The notes under the pieces were generated by a model. It made no database searches. It had not been told where the DNA came from and was given only the letters and a program-made list of their open reading frames with translations. Positions 27,482 through 39,700 of a stretch of DNA of 64,000 nt are shown here, in pieces (the first letter of the stretch is position 1; each line of letters starts with the position of its first letter). This stretch comes from Ophthalmolycus amberensis (lineage: Eukaryota; Chordata; Actinopteri; Perciformes; Zoarcidae). The DNA lies in assembly GCA_024529925.1 (NCBI GenBank), contig JAFEUB010000778.1, positions 535,001-599,000 of the forward strand, written 5' to 3'. The translations under genes and the position numbers were made by a program.

Positions 27482-30400
27482 CAGAGATCATGTGCTCAGA
27501 GCTTGACCAAGCAAAACACAATGAAGATGACTTGGTAAGGGAGTCAGTAGATCCTCTTTCTGTTCATTCCAGTTTTTTCAAAGATCTCCGCTCCACCATC
27601 ACCGGCAATATTAACTGCGGGCAACCCAAGAGAGTTCTGAATATCTGATTTTAGTTGAGCATCTGCACAAAGCCAAAAGAGACAAGTGATGTTCCTTGGA
27701 CAGAGATAAAAAAAACTACTGTGGAGGTATTAGATGAAATGAACTTTGAATGTAGTATTTTTGGGCAAAGCTCTAGAGACGTTGGCTTTGTTTAGCAATC
27801 GCACCATTTCTCCCAAACCGTCTGCCTTTAATAAAGGCATTATGCATTGTGTTTTCACTAAGCTTTTTCTGTGTGCTCTGTCACTGTGCAAGAAGAGACA
27901 CTGTATATAATCAAACCAACAGGCCATACAAGTGACTATGATAAGCATAAAATAAAGAGAAAATACAACAGGCTTTTCAACAAATAGATAACAAGAGGCA
28001 AATATAGAGATTATAAGTCATTTTCGAAAGTGATCATAGGGAAAGCTGAAAGTATAATTAAAATTTGCATCAAATTTGTGTACTTCTTTTCGCCAATATT
28101 TTTAACACTGATAATAACATTGTGATCACCAGTGAATTACTGAGATCTGAGTAGATGGCGCATTGCTTAAAGCAAAGCCTGACGGGGAGAGAAACACCAG
28201 AAATAAGGCAATCAGACAAACAAAACTCATGGTTGTGATGTAAAAATAGTTTTGAGTCACAGATGAGATCAGCAGGAAAAATGAGCTGCGAGCGTGAGCA
28301 CCAGGTTAAGTTGAATATTTGCTGCCGATTTACAACGGAAGTCCGAAACCCGAATAATAAACTTATCATTTACCTTTGCCCAATACTGATTATTGCTGAA
28401 TACAACTTTAATGCATCATAATGGAACTAAATGGAACCTTCAGTGCTGCCAATGTTACCAGCTCTCCTCCTGTCAACTTCAGCACAGATTTGTTCATCAC
28501 AATGTGGCATAATCAGGGATCGGCAAAGTATTGACGCCGATCTCCCAACGGCTTATTTTTACTGAATATCGGCAAATAACTATCAGCAGTAAAACTTCAT
28601 TTAACACTATGATGATGAAACTGATTGTGATCAATCGGACTTATCCTTTAACACATCTGCAAACTTGAGTAGCAAAACCATGTTTATTTGATACATTGCT
28701 TTGATGACCATTGTATGTTTCTCGACAATTATTTTCTACCATTTTAATAACATTTACCAGAGATGGACAGGAATAACACAATGGGGAATATATTTGGAAG
28801 GATAAGTAGCAAACAAGCCTCTGATCAAGCATTTAGTGCCAATTTCCAGGACCTTAAAGGTTTCCAAACATGGCATTGTGGACACTGTTCAATCGGTGAG
28901 TACAGAAAGCGCCGTGGTTCTACACCCAGCCTAGGGGTGGGCAAGGGTTTAAGAGTCGGGTGTCTCCTTGGGTTTCCATCTTTGAATTTGCCTCCTTTCT
29001 GATCTTCAGCAATAAGCTCCCCACTAGCAAGGCAATAACTCCCATGGACTTCTGTTTCTGTCATCTCGGCTGGCTAGAATTACTCCTCAGATCTATACGG
29101 AGCATGACCCTGAAAAAAGTGTTTTCAATTACTGCTGCTGGTGTCGACCTCTTGTGCTGAGCTCTTTGGAACTGAACACCCCAAACTTTAGACAAGGCCA
29201 CAAAGTTACGCTGAGCTGCTTCTATCCACAACATGAATTAAGCATTGCCTTACAGTACCATGCATGGTAGAATTATAGAGCAAATGATGTTTATTACATA
29301 GAAACATCAGTGGAGGCACTTTGGGCCACATCAGGTTCAATGCAATGAAATGAATATATCACAGTGAAATAGCTTCTGTTCAGTCGTAATGGCCCACACT
29401 TGCGGTGTGCATTGTGCGTTCATGTGACCTCGCCCATGCAGGTCAGGGAACACACTGTTTAGGAACAACTCCCACAGGCCATGCATGTGAAGTGCGCCTC
29501 CCAAAGAGATGCCGAGTAATCAAGGTTTACGGATGTGAAGTCACATGACCCACGGCAGAGTGCAGAGGGGAACGTTTGAATTAATGCTGGAGCAAGACGT
29601 GTGAAGGAGCTAAATGTATGTGACCAAGGCAACGGTCGTGTAAAGGCCAATGGAGGCTCTCAAGTCCCCTGAGTGATGTAAATATCAGTAAAGTAAATGG
29701 GGTTTCAAACCAGTATGGCTACTGCCTTTGCCTCACTTTCAATTAATTTGTCAACAACATGAATCGGTCACATATTTGAGCAAACAGACTGATGGTGAAG
29801 AAACAGTTCAGAAGGGGTTAAAGAATGTCCTGACAGATGTTGTTGCTGCTTTTGGTCTCACCATTGGAGGCGACTGTGTCTGGTGAATTGATGAAACTTC
29901 AAACCTCTTGCAGCCTCCTTCAAGCCTACAGAGGGTGAGCGTTTGATCCTCAAAAGGCGGATTCAGGCGGTGGTTGAAAAGTATTCTACAGATCCTTTAC
30001 TCATTTAAATGTAGCAATACCTCTCTGCAAAAAGATTTACATGTAGCTTCATCATCATTACTGCATTTTGATGTTGTTGCTTTTAAATGGAAGAGCAGAT
30101 TTGCTAATCATATTAGTAATGTATGTGAAATCTCTCTCTGCTCAGTTTATGCTGGAGATATTTTGGTTAAGCCTCATCTTCGTATCCACGGGACGAATGA
30201 ATATATTAAAGATCTTAGTAGTGAGAGAGATGTGATGTCTCCATGCTAACAGAGTCCTGAAAATGGGTTTAATCATTCAAAATAAGTGTCATTACCTGGG
30301 TGAACATATGTGTGATTTGATCTGGAAAGCAGCAGTGGTACTAAATAATAAGTGGAGCTGTTAAATACATGGACTGGAATAGAATGTACAATATGTCCAC

Positions 30401-33400
30401 TGAAGTATACAGAAGTACACATAAAAAGGAAAGACTGCATTACAAGTATCTCAAAACTGTACTGGGGTGAGTAACTTTACTGGAGTCTTGTTTTAACCAT
30501 TTGCCTTGTGTGGTTCTGTGCATACTACCCCCCCACTAATTAAGAAGACACTGCGTGAATTCCTCTGGAAATGAGTACAACTACAAATGCAGCTGTCACT
30601 TTAAATGCAAACTCTCTGTGAACTTTGCAAGAGTATAACCGTTTCTTAACACTTATAATGTCTTAATAGCCCCGTTTGCTCGGCAGAGGTGTGCTGAACC
30701 TGTCCCAGCGTCCCTGAGTTATTATGGCCTTGGCACGGCATCACGTTGTCAAAGGTGGCGACTTTGCGCTAATATATCATGTAGGTGCAAACTCTGCTCA
30801 AACTGATTTGCAGTGGCACCGATAAAGTTCAGATCCTCTACCCCCTTCCTCCCCTCTGTTCTTCTCACGGGACTCCTTGCCCTCGGCCGCATGCCATGAC
30901 ACAGTGCTAGGCCAGGCAGGACATTCCCATCAATCACACTTAGGGGAATGAAGTGTGGCTGAAGTTAGCGATGCAGCGGTGGTTGTGAAAATGGCCTTGA
31001 AGAGTCGGAGTCCACCAGCCTTCACCAACTCACTGTATCAGAGATGGAGTAGACCATGTTCTCTGGGAAGAGGAGGATCCCTGCCCACAGAATACCGGCG
31101 AGGTGAGTCATGGAACATTCCAGAGATAAGTCCCTGTATCACTGCGTATCAAACTTACCTTAGCTAACCCACAGAGTTTACACAAGCTGCATATTTTATC
31201 CTGCCTGAATCTACTGAATCACTAATCAGTGAAATGTCTCTTTTAAATTAGACTCCCAGCTCTGCTCAATGAGATACAACCTATGAAATTAACTTTGACC
31301 TACCATTAAAAACTATATGTTCATCTTTCAATGCAGAGAGAGAAGATTAAAAGCTTCAAAGAGAGGTGGAGGGATATTTTGCCCTGATAGCCAGACAGCA
31401 AACATCCAATATGAATTCTACCGGTTAATGTCTCTCAAAAAAGTGCAGCCTCGAGCCTGACTGCCAACATCTCAGTTTTTCAGTGATTCCAACAGGTCTG
31501 GTGTTGTGCTTATTGATGAGATTGACGCAGGTTTACAGGTTGTTGGAAGTCGACCTGCAGAAATAGCAACTTGCAGAAATAACCGACACCTGCAGTGTTT
31601 GATTAATGTGTCCACTGCTCCTAGCAACCTATTCCACAACTTTTGTGTGGACTGAACATGTCTGAGGGGGATAGGATAAGTCACTTGCTACTGATTGGTT
31701 AGGGCAAAATAAAGCAACCATGAACACAATGTCAGACGGAATAATGAAGTGAAAACAAAATGGCAATTCAGTTTGATATTCAGGCTATGTTGCCTCAGCC
31801 TCGACATTCACATTTGGGTGGACAAACAGTCGTCCATGCCAATTCCAGGCCTCCCATTCCAGTTTAATCCAACAGCACAGACGTTACTCCCCTGGATCTC
31901 TGATCATTCAAAAGGTTGGTACGTGTGCCTTTTGGTACAAGGGTGGGATTCGGAAACATGGAGAATTGCCATCAACTTAAATAGTGTTGGCCCTGTTTTC
32001 TATGTTTGCAATGAAACAGCATCCACTCACGGGGGTCTAATAAAAGTATTTTAAAGTGATACTACTGGTGGCTAACTATGGTTGCAGATATTGGTTTGCA
32101 ATAAAGTCTAAATTTGGTTGTTTAATTAAGGGATGCGGTCAGGAGCAAGTGGTTGTGTGCCAAGCTCTCATGATGCAAACGCAAAGCTTATTTTTGCCTT
32201 ACTATGCGTTCCCGAGTTGTGTTCATTTGCATTACTCGCGCTAGACGCACCAAAGAGGAGGGAGGGGTCTACCTCCATGAAGATACGGAAAACGTTTCAA
32301 CAACCCTGGCCAAAATAACCACCATTGCTGCTTCGTACATGTTGTGGAAGTCCGAGACACGTCAGAAAACCAAAAGCAATCATGTCATCGGGTTCATAAC
32401 AACATCCGCAGGGACTCTGTGAATGTTGCTTATCTGTAGTCACTTTATCTACCAAGCCAAACATCTGCTGGTTTACAACAGTGATATGAACCCAAAACAG
32501 ATTTTGTGGTGAATTAATGGAAAAAACGACATAATGATGCTGATTTTTTTTAAAGTTTCGTCTCTGTGCAAATATGAGATATTATCAAAGAGCTCTGGGT
32601 GTCCACAGACGGCGACAATATTTGTGTCTGATTCAACAACATCAGGATGTCAGTGACGACAGGAGGAGAATGTCAATGCCGACTGGCTTTTGCAACACTC
32701 GAGTTGAAATGTGTCATCTCGGGCAAATATGTGAATGACTCAAATTCTGTATATTTGCAAGTCCGTATATGCTGCGTTGAAAAATTAGTAAAGTATGGAG
32801 TCGAAATGTGTAGCAAAGCCAAAAAAAATGGATTTCAGCTATTGACATTTCCAATAAAACAGCATGAGTTCAAAAACCAATTAGGTGAATAACTAGCACA
32901 TGAAAGGTATCCAGCGACATAAGAATATTGCTGTGCAGTTAATGCACACACCGAGTCCCCCATTTCACAAAGTATGACAAGCGAATGCGAGTCATAATTA
33001 AAACAGGAGCGAGAGGCCTTTCTGCATGAATCATTCAAACAGTTACCATGTTCCTTGAAAAATGAACACGTCTGAAAATAGACGTGTTGAATGTGTTGAT
33101 GAGCGGATGTGAAAAACATCTATTCATCACGGAAGAACTTGCTGCAGTGCAGGCTTTTCCAGCCCTATCAGCTGGCAACGGACATCTGCACGGGAACAAT
33201 CCTCCTCATTCATCCATCTCTTTGTGTTTCGCTCAAGTTCTTTTTTTAACAGTAATGGAATACCTGCGATTTCCTTGATACATCTCACAAACTTTAAGTG
33301 GATTTGTACCCTTGCACACACATTGGGCAACGTCTTTCAACAACTATAGTTCTTTTAAACCCATCACAGCCGTGGAACAAAAAGGTGAAATCTTCCTGCA

Positions 33401-36400
33401 TTTTCACTACATCCGTGAATCACTGCCGTTTAAGCGCAATCATCATTCCGGCATACACTAAGAGCTGAGACTACCGGTGAAGTTATAACAGTCCAAGCTG
33501 ATTTGCAAACATTTGCTTTCCTTGAGAAAAGTGGAAAGCCTCTGGCACTCTTTGCAATTTGCTCTAAGAGCATCAGCTAAGATTTTACGACGGAACTTCA
33601 ATTGAAGTAGTTCAACATCCTGTTAAAGCAACAGTGAAAAAAGCAGAGGATGCCATAGTGAGTTCCAATGCATGAGACCTTTGTGGAGGTGTGTGTTTAA
33701 AATGTCATACAATAAAAACTCAGACGTTCCCAGGTAGTTTCCAAGACTATTTCATATCCCGCTTGATGAATGGGGTTCTTTGAGGGCAAGGGCCATTAAT
33801 GACTACAGCACAAATTCACTGGAGGGCAGCGTTTCAATTCGTGCATGAAAAATGATCATTGACGACCCGAAAATTGGGGGGGAATCGACCAGGCAATGAA
33901 GCGGAGATATGACTATGTGCTCTGAATTTATATCCCCCTAAAATGCAGGAGGTCCATTAAGCGCTTCAACATCCAACTAATTGATGCAGAGGGTTTTAAA
34001 AAAAAATATGCATTGAAGTTTAAAGACGGAAAAGACCATATTTTCTACGTTAATTCAAAACAAAGCTGGACCGAGGTCAGAAAAACATGTCTAAGATTAG
34101 GTCAAGTTGAAAACTTCATCAGAACGCGCTCCGGACAAACAGCTCCAGACCAAAGGAAACATCATCATCAGGGTTGGAATTCCAGCTGTCGTCCAGTCGG
34201 ACAATAGACAGCAGCTGCACACAGACAAGTCCATTTATCTGGACCCCCAAGAGGCTACTCAGTAGGGCTTTCATATCCCAGCAACTCAAACAGACTTATA
34301 CCATTTGTTCTCAACACTACAACTGTACCTCTGTTCACTAACAGTATGATAGAGTTCTCTGCTGAAAGAGAGGCTGCCCAGAAGTGAAGGCAGTGACAGG
34401 CAGAACTAACAAACACACACCCACTTGCTTCAGAGCACTGTACACCGTGTCCCCTGTTGCTAACTTACATGTCTTTTCTCCTCTGATCAAAAGGGACCCA
34501 GGCTTTTTTTTTTTCTCATTACGACTAGATATTGAATTTCCACCCATCTGTAGTATTGAAATAAAACTGGCGTACCAACATTTAATAACATACTGGGCCT
34601 CACAGAACCCCAACACTTCTTTGCTTCACCAATGATTGGAGAACACACACAGCAGGAATGTTGTTATGTCTCCTATCACCACATTATGATAGTGTGATGA
34701 TAGTCAAAGCTCGCTGCACACTCCCAATTATTTTATGACTCTAAAAAAAAGATTGTTTACATCCTGGCATGAGCTGTGGACAGCACTTGGAACTACACAG
34801 GGGTACGTGGCTGGGTTTTTTCGGCCTTACTGACAGCATAAATATACCAACAGTGCATTCCAAAGTGAAATTGAACTCCTACCACTCCAACTGACATATT
34901 CACACCCCGTTCACCTCCACGTTCCCAGAGCATACCCCTCATTCCCAAATCCTGATGGCAAGGACCACCAACTGAAACTCATATCCTGTTACAACTCCTG
35001 ACACTTGTGCAAACGAAGCAAGCAAATTTTACGAGTGATATTTTTCCAGTACCAGCTCTGTGTGCTTTTGTAGGGCCTACACAAATATACTTCCATGCTA
35101 GTACCTCTCCTGCATTGATAGGGTCCAAGGGCTTTTCTTACCAGATCCCTAATGTTTGACTGAGTGCAGTGTCACGGCGAAAGGAACGCAGCATTTGGCT
35201 GGGATCCTGTTTAAATTAGTAACCAAGACACATAGAAGAAAACCAACAAAGTTGGTGTGGTTTTTAGTGTCTGCAGAGTTGCAAAAGTGAATTCAGCTGT
35301 GTGGAAAATAAAAGTTCTCTTTTCAGAAAGACAGAGTCTGTTAGATAGAACGTGCCAGCAATCCCATGCTTTGACTCTTTCTCTTTGAAAATGGGGGGCA
35401 CATCTGCTCGTCTTTTCTCCAAATTAATTTTTAATGGAAAAGAGGTGCATCTGGCTGGTATCCCTTTTAGGTTCACTGGACTGTGTCGCCAGCTCAGACA
35501 GTATCTTCATATAGTTTGCTTGAGCACAAAAAAGAGGGGATGTAAGGACGACAAGTAATTACTGTAAGCTAGTGTGACAGGACACATAAGGCACTGTCAG
35601 AGGCACGGAAATGGTTAAAATCCCTCGGGAAGAAGGAAAGAGGGTTGTGTCAATGTATTTGTTTCATCCAACGGCAACAGAGATACGTGCCATTGTGCAT
35701 TATGTTAATATGGAGAGCATAATAGGGTTAAAAAATGCCTCTTTTTAGCTGTAGACTAAACTACTGTGCAAGCACATCTGCCAGGGGACTCCAAAAACCT
35801 GTCAACATCGGACCATAAAAAAAGAAAAAAAAGTGATGGAAATCGTCATAAGGATACAGAGCTACCAAGGGACACAAAGCAATGTGTCTCCAGTGGAGCA
35901 AAAGCAGCAATTCCGCTGCCAAAGCTGCAAGCAACGCGAGCGCAGTAAAATGCAATGAGGAGAGCGAAAAACGCAAAACAGGAAGTCTTCATGGTTTGCT
36001 GTTAAAGAGCACGGAGAGAGGTGTAGGAGATGTAATGGAAGAGTGCTTCCAAAACTGAGGATGCCCTTTTCAAGCAGTTTAACACTAAAAACAAACAAAA
36101 TGTGATTATTTTTTTCCTCCTACACACAAACGCAAATAGATTTCAAAGTGCAGTAGGTTTTTTTTCTTCCTTTCTCTCTTTGTTGTGGTTTTCCTTCCAC
36201 ACTAATCCAGTTTTACACCATTTTTTTAAATTGAGCTCTCTCTTTAGAGATGCTTTTTTGTAATTGCTGATGTTAACCTTTACAGACAATTGTGCAATTA
36301 TTTCAGTTTGGTTTAGTTAACACTGCCCTCATAATAACTGCTGAGATCTGGCAATTTGCTGAATCATATTTTGACAATTTGCCTTGGTTTTCTCTTCCAA

Positions 36401-37187
36401 ATACGATTGGCCAACCTAGTGGCGTTGCGAAAACAGATCAGAACACCTGACAAATGCGTTTCTTGCCCTTTCTGCCCGTCTCAACACTCCACTCACATGC
36501 CCAACCAAATGCAATCAAACTACAGGAGGAGGAAGTCAGGATCCATTGGTGCGGATGCATTAGACTGTCCTAATTTAATCCAAGGAAACCAGAACTCATT
36601 AAGATGAATCTGTGGAAGTTTAGTCCAGTGACTTGCTGAGTATCATATTCCTCAGAGTTCACACATCAGCTCTGGTGTCAGATCTGTGGAGGTGGGAGAG
36701 CTCTTGGGGAATGAGTCTTGATTACAATTTAGGAGTACAGCATAGACATGAAAACTTAAGTTTTGTATTGATATATCACTGGCAAATGAATTATGGTGGG
36801 ATATTATAATGCTTTCAAAAATGCAACAGCTCATAAAGGAATTTGTCAGTAGTTGAGACCAACAGGAAGGCAGAGTGCAAACACGGGAGTTGTCCGAGCA
36901 ATGTTGCCTGTTGTAGGGGGGTGGAAAGTGAGGGGCCATTGTGCAATTGTTTCTTTAGTGTCTTTTTCACAATTGTCTTGGCGTAATGAAAGCTTTGAGG
37001 GTTTTCTTTTACATGGAAGGACAACGAGCAGGATAATGAAGGCTGAAAGCTGCATTGCAACCTATTGGCTATAAGTTAGGAAGAGCAGACAAGGCCAGAG
37101 ACACCTCATGATGGCTACCCAACCTTTCCATGAACTACTGATGACTCATATAATCTTCTTTTACAACATGCGCCAGTGTTATTTCTT
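27482..37187. other. Intronic sequence without recognised genes
   Basis: This is mostly unique-looking DNA. A possible hAT-like trace at 28514-28640 is listed separately. The segment 32130-32420 is somewhat CpG-richer (ACTCGCGCTAGACGC near 32234) and might be an old repeat that I cannot name. Open frames, including plus 31749-32054, show no recognised domain. Confidence 0.4.
28514..28640. mobile_element. Possible hAT-type remnant
   Basis: CAGGGATCGGCAAAGTA with nearby GCCGATC and ATATCGGCAAATAAC strings recalls the ends of fish hAT elements, which are rich in CGATCGG/ATATCGG words. There is no transposase reading frame. The evidence is word-level only. Confidence 0.3.
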
Positions 37188-37257
37188 ATCCTTTGATCAT
37201 CCATCCATCATCTGTAACCGCTTATCATATTCAGGGTACCAGGGCATCCTTTGATCA
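37188..37257 (-). mobile_element. 46-bp LINE-tail insertion with perfect 12-bp target-site duplication
   Basis: ATCCTTTGATCA occurs at 37188-37199 and again at 37246-37257. Between them lie 46 bases (37200-37245) with TCCATCCATC, TGTAACCGCTTATC and ATTCAGGGTACC strings. I know this order as the end of a repeat dispersed through fish genomes, with a (CATC)n tail. The tail lies at the left, so the 3' end of the element points left. A flanking duplication plus a tail-only insert is the signature of target-primed reverse transcription that aborted almost at once. Confidence 0.75.
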
Positions 37258-38467
37258 GAAGTTGCAAAATAGTTTAAGAGTGCATTGTCTCCATTAAAGC
37301 CTCCTCCAGCTTCAGTTTGAACTAAAACACTCAGGTAACCTCTATGTCCATCAAGGCTGCTGTAAATCTGACAAAGACAGATGCCCCATCATCCTGACGG
37401 ATGCACGTAACCGACCGGTGTGCTTCCTTTGCTACCAACACAGATGGAATTCTCACCCTCACAGCAGCTGCAGTCCACAGTGTGAAGGCGAATTGTCAGA
37501 CTCTTTCCAAACCGTCTAGACTTTTCCTCGTTCCAGACCAGCATGGGATCCCCGATAGGAGAAATCTATTCTGCAAAATGCTCAGAACCTCTAATGAAGA
37601 AATGGAGCATGGAGGAACCATGACGTACTGTTGCTAGAGGAAACCGTACTACGGGGAAAGAGGGCTACTGGGAGAGGGATGGTTAAGAGTGGAGAGGGTA
37701 TGACAGGAAGGAAAGAAAGACAGAAAAACAGAAAAGGAGGGAAAGAGAGATAATGACAAAGAAGAAAGACGATTTCAGTGTAGATCTAATGTTTGGTAGG
37801 TCTTTTTTTGAACAGATACCTTTCATTTGAGTAGCAGTGGAAAATGAATTTCTTGCACTTGTAGAGTTTAAATAATAAAATGTTCGACCAGCTCGCAGAC
37901 CATTTCAAGTTTCCCTGTTTGTTGTGGATGAACTTCAAACAACTTCAGTCCTCTCAAACCTTTTGAGGCTGAATAAATGTTGAACATATCAAATGTAACA
38001 ATAAAGAAAAATCATTTTAAGCAGACTAATATCCTGTAGTTTCACTGTTTAATGACATTCTAGGTCCAATTTATGTCATTAGAAGAATATGTTGAGCTGT
38101 GAAGCCTGTCACTATGAACATGGTTGAAGAATATTCGACAGCAACTTTGTGATTAAAGTAATTTCAATCAATATGCAGTACTAAAAACCCATAAGTATTA
38201 TAAATGGGTTACACTTAAGTGTTGAAGTCATATTTCTGCAGACAGTTAGTGTTTCTGCTATTATTACTGCACACTGTTGACCGAGAATATCATACGAGAC
38301 CATTGTTGGTCATAACCGCTTTACGAGGCGATTATATGTTGGCTTGTTTTAATGCTTTCCTGCTCCCTAAAGACTAAAGATCAATGAATGCAGCTTAAGA
38401 ATGGGGAAGCTGTACATTGTGTATATCTGGGTGTGTGCTACTTTGTTTGGCTCGGTATCACCTTTAG
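37258..38467. other. Intronic sequence without recognised genes
   Basis: It includes a purine-rich plus-strand stretch at about 37703-37770 (GGAAAGAAAGACAGAAAAAC and similar). Nothing else was recognised. Confidence 0.45.
37703..37770. repeat. Purine-rich (GAAA/GGAA) low-complexity tract
   Basis: This is nearly all A and G on the plus strand, of simple-sequence type and imperfect. Confidence 0.75.
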
Positions 38468-38481
38468 CCCCCCCCCCCCCC
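38468..38481. repeat. C14 mononucleotide run
   Basis: Fourteen consecutive C. Confidence 0.95.
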
Positions 38482-38585
38482 TTTGGCACAAATGTGCCAG
38501 GCTGACTCATTGTCTCAGGTGAAGCCAAGCAGAAGACATGGCCGCCCCATTCCTCAGAGTCCCGCCTTCTCTCTCACGCACACTT

Positions 38586-38600
38586 ACACACACACACACA
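38586..38600. repeat. Short (AC)n array
   Basis: About seven AC units. Confidence 0.85.
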
Positions 38601-39310
38601 GCCACAAACAATAAACCCCCACCTCACCACCACCACCTCCTTAGCACCACTCCAGGGACTCCCGTTTTTTTCAGCCTGTCTGCTGAGGGACTTCAGGGAT
38701 CACATCACATATCGGTCTGGCGCCTTGCCTCCTGCCACCATCAACAGTCATGGGGGAGGGGGGGGCTCAGCACAGCTCAGCACGGCTCCACTTTCAGCAC
38801 AAAACCAGTCGACGGTCCTCATTATTTATGACATTTTCTCCACGATTATTAATTCATCGGAATTATTTTATCTTCCAGACGCAGTCACGTCACATCTGTG
38901 GTGTCTCTGGCGGCCAGCAGGTCCTTGAGTCAGCCCCGCCCACTCCGTCAACGCCCTGTTATTCCACATCTCTAATTGGGTTTTGTTTATGGGTCCAGTG
39001 ATCACTGGCGACAGCATGATCGGTGCTGTTGCCTCCCAAAGTCTAATGGGGGAGAAACGTGTCTGTTTATCTGCTGCCTGCTTCCCTTCCACTAATCACT
39101 TTGTCATCTAGCAAACAATGGTTTCATTCATCTGTAAATATTCTAATAATGTCCGTATGTTACTGATGCAGTATCAAAGCCGTGGCAACTCTTTCCTTGT
39201 TCAAGATTATGAATTCATGCAAGCAACATTAGAAATGCAAGCCTGTGATATTAGGTGTCTCTGCTGTTGGTTTTGTGTGTTGAGGGTTCGGCGGGCTGAG
39301 TAGTTAAGGA

Positions 39311-39493
39311 TGCCGATCGATCGGTGCATCTCTACTATCCTATATCGGCCATGAAAGGTGACCGGCCACGAAAGGTGACCGGCCACATTTATATTTGATA
39401 GTTTTATGTCAGCACACAGCGGCACCGACAGTAATGTCTCACACACACACACCTCATGTCGTCGGTGTGGAAGTTCTGCAGTGTGAATATAGA
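39311..39493 (+). mobile_element. hAT transposon 5' end, truncated at the transposase start
   Basis: It begins near a perfect 12-bp palindrome, CCGATCGATCGG (39313-39324), followed by TGCATC, as at the ends of fish hAT elements. Two tandem 17-bp units follow (39353-39386), then GTCAGCACACAGCGGCACC and a short AC array. An ATG at 39456 opens MSSVWKFCSVN, which resembles the N-terminus of ZBED-like hAT transposases, where a Trp and aromatic pair starts the BED zinc finger. After about 13 codons the similarity stops at an (AAT)n tract, so the transposase is lost. The family identification is from memory. Confidence 0.6.
39353..39386. repeat. Two perfect tandem copies of a 17-bp unit
   Basis: GAAAGGTGACCGGCCAC is repeated exactly twice inside the hAT leader. 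It may be a local duplication in this copy. Confidence 0.92.
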
Positions 39494-39700
39494 GGATAAT
39501 AATAATAATAATACATTTTATTTATATAGCGCTTTTCATGACACTCAAAGACACTTTACATTAAAATCATCATATATAAAAACAATACACTAAAAACAAA
39601 GTACACGATAATAGTCACACATTAAAAGCAGTTTTGAACAGGTGAGTTTTGATTTGTGATTTGAATGTGGAAAGGTCTTGGATATAAAGCTTGCAATTGG
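39494..39700 (-). mobile_element. LINE/SINE-like 3' end with (AAT)n tail
   Basis: An (ATA/AAT)n tract at 39496-39512 is followed by ATTTTATTTATATAGCGCTT, GACACTCAAAGACACTTTAC and, farther right, GAACAGGTGAGTTTTGA. I know this string order from a repeat present in many fish. The simple-repeat tail on the left implies minus orientation. It abuts the hAT fragment directly. The parent LINE family is not decided, and the right border is approximate. Confidence 0.6.
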
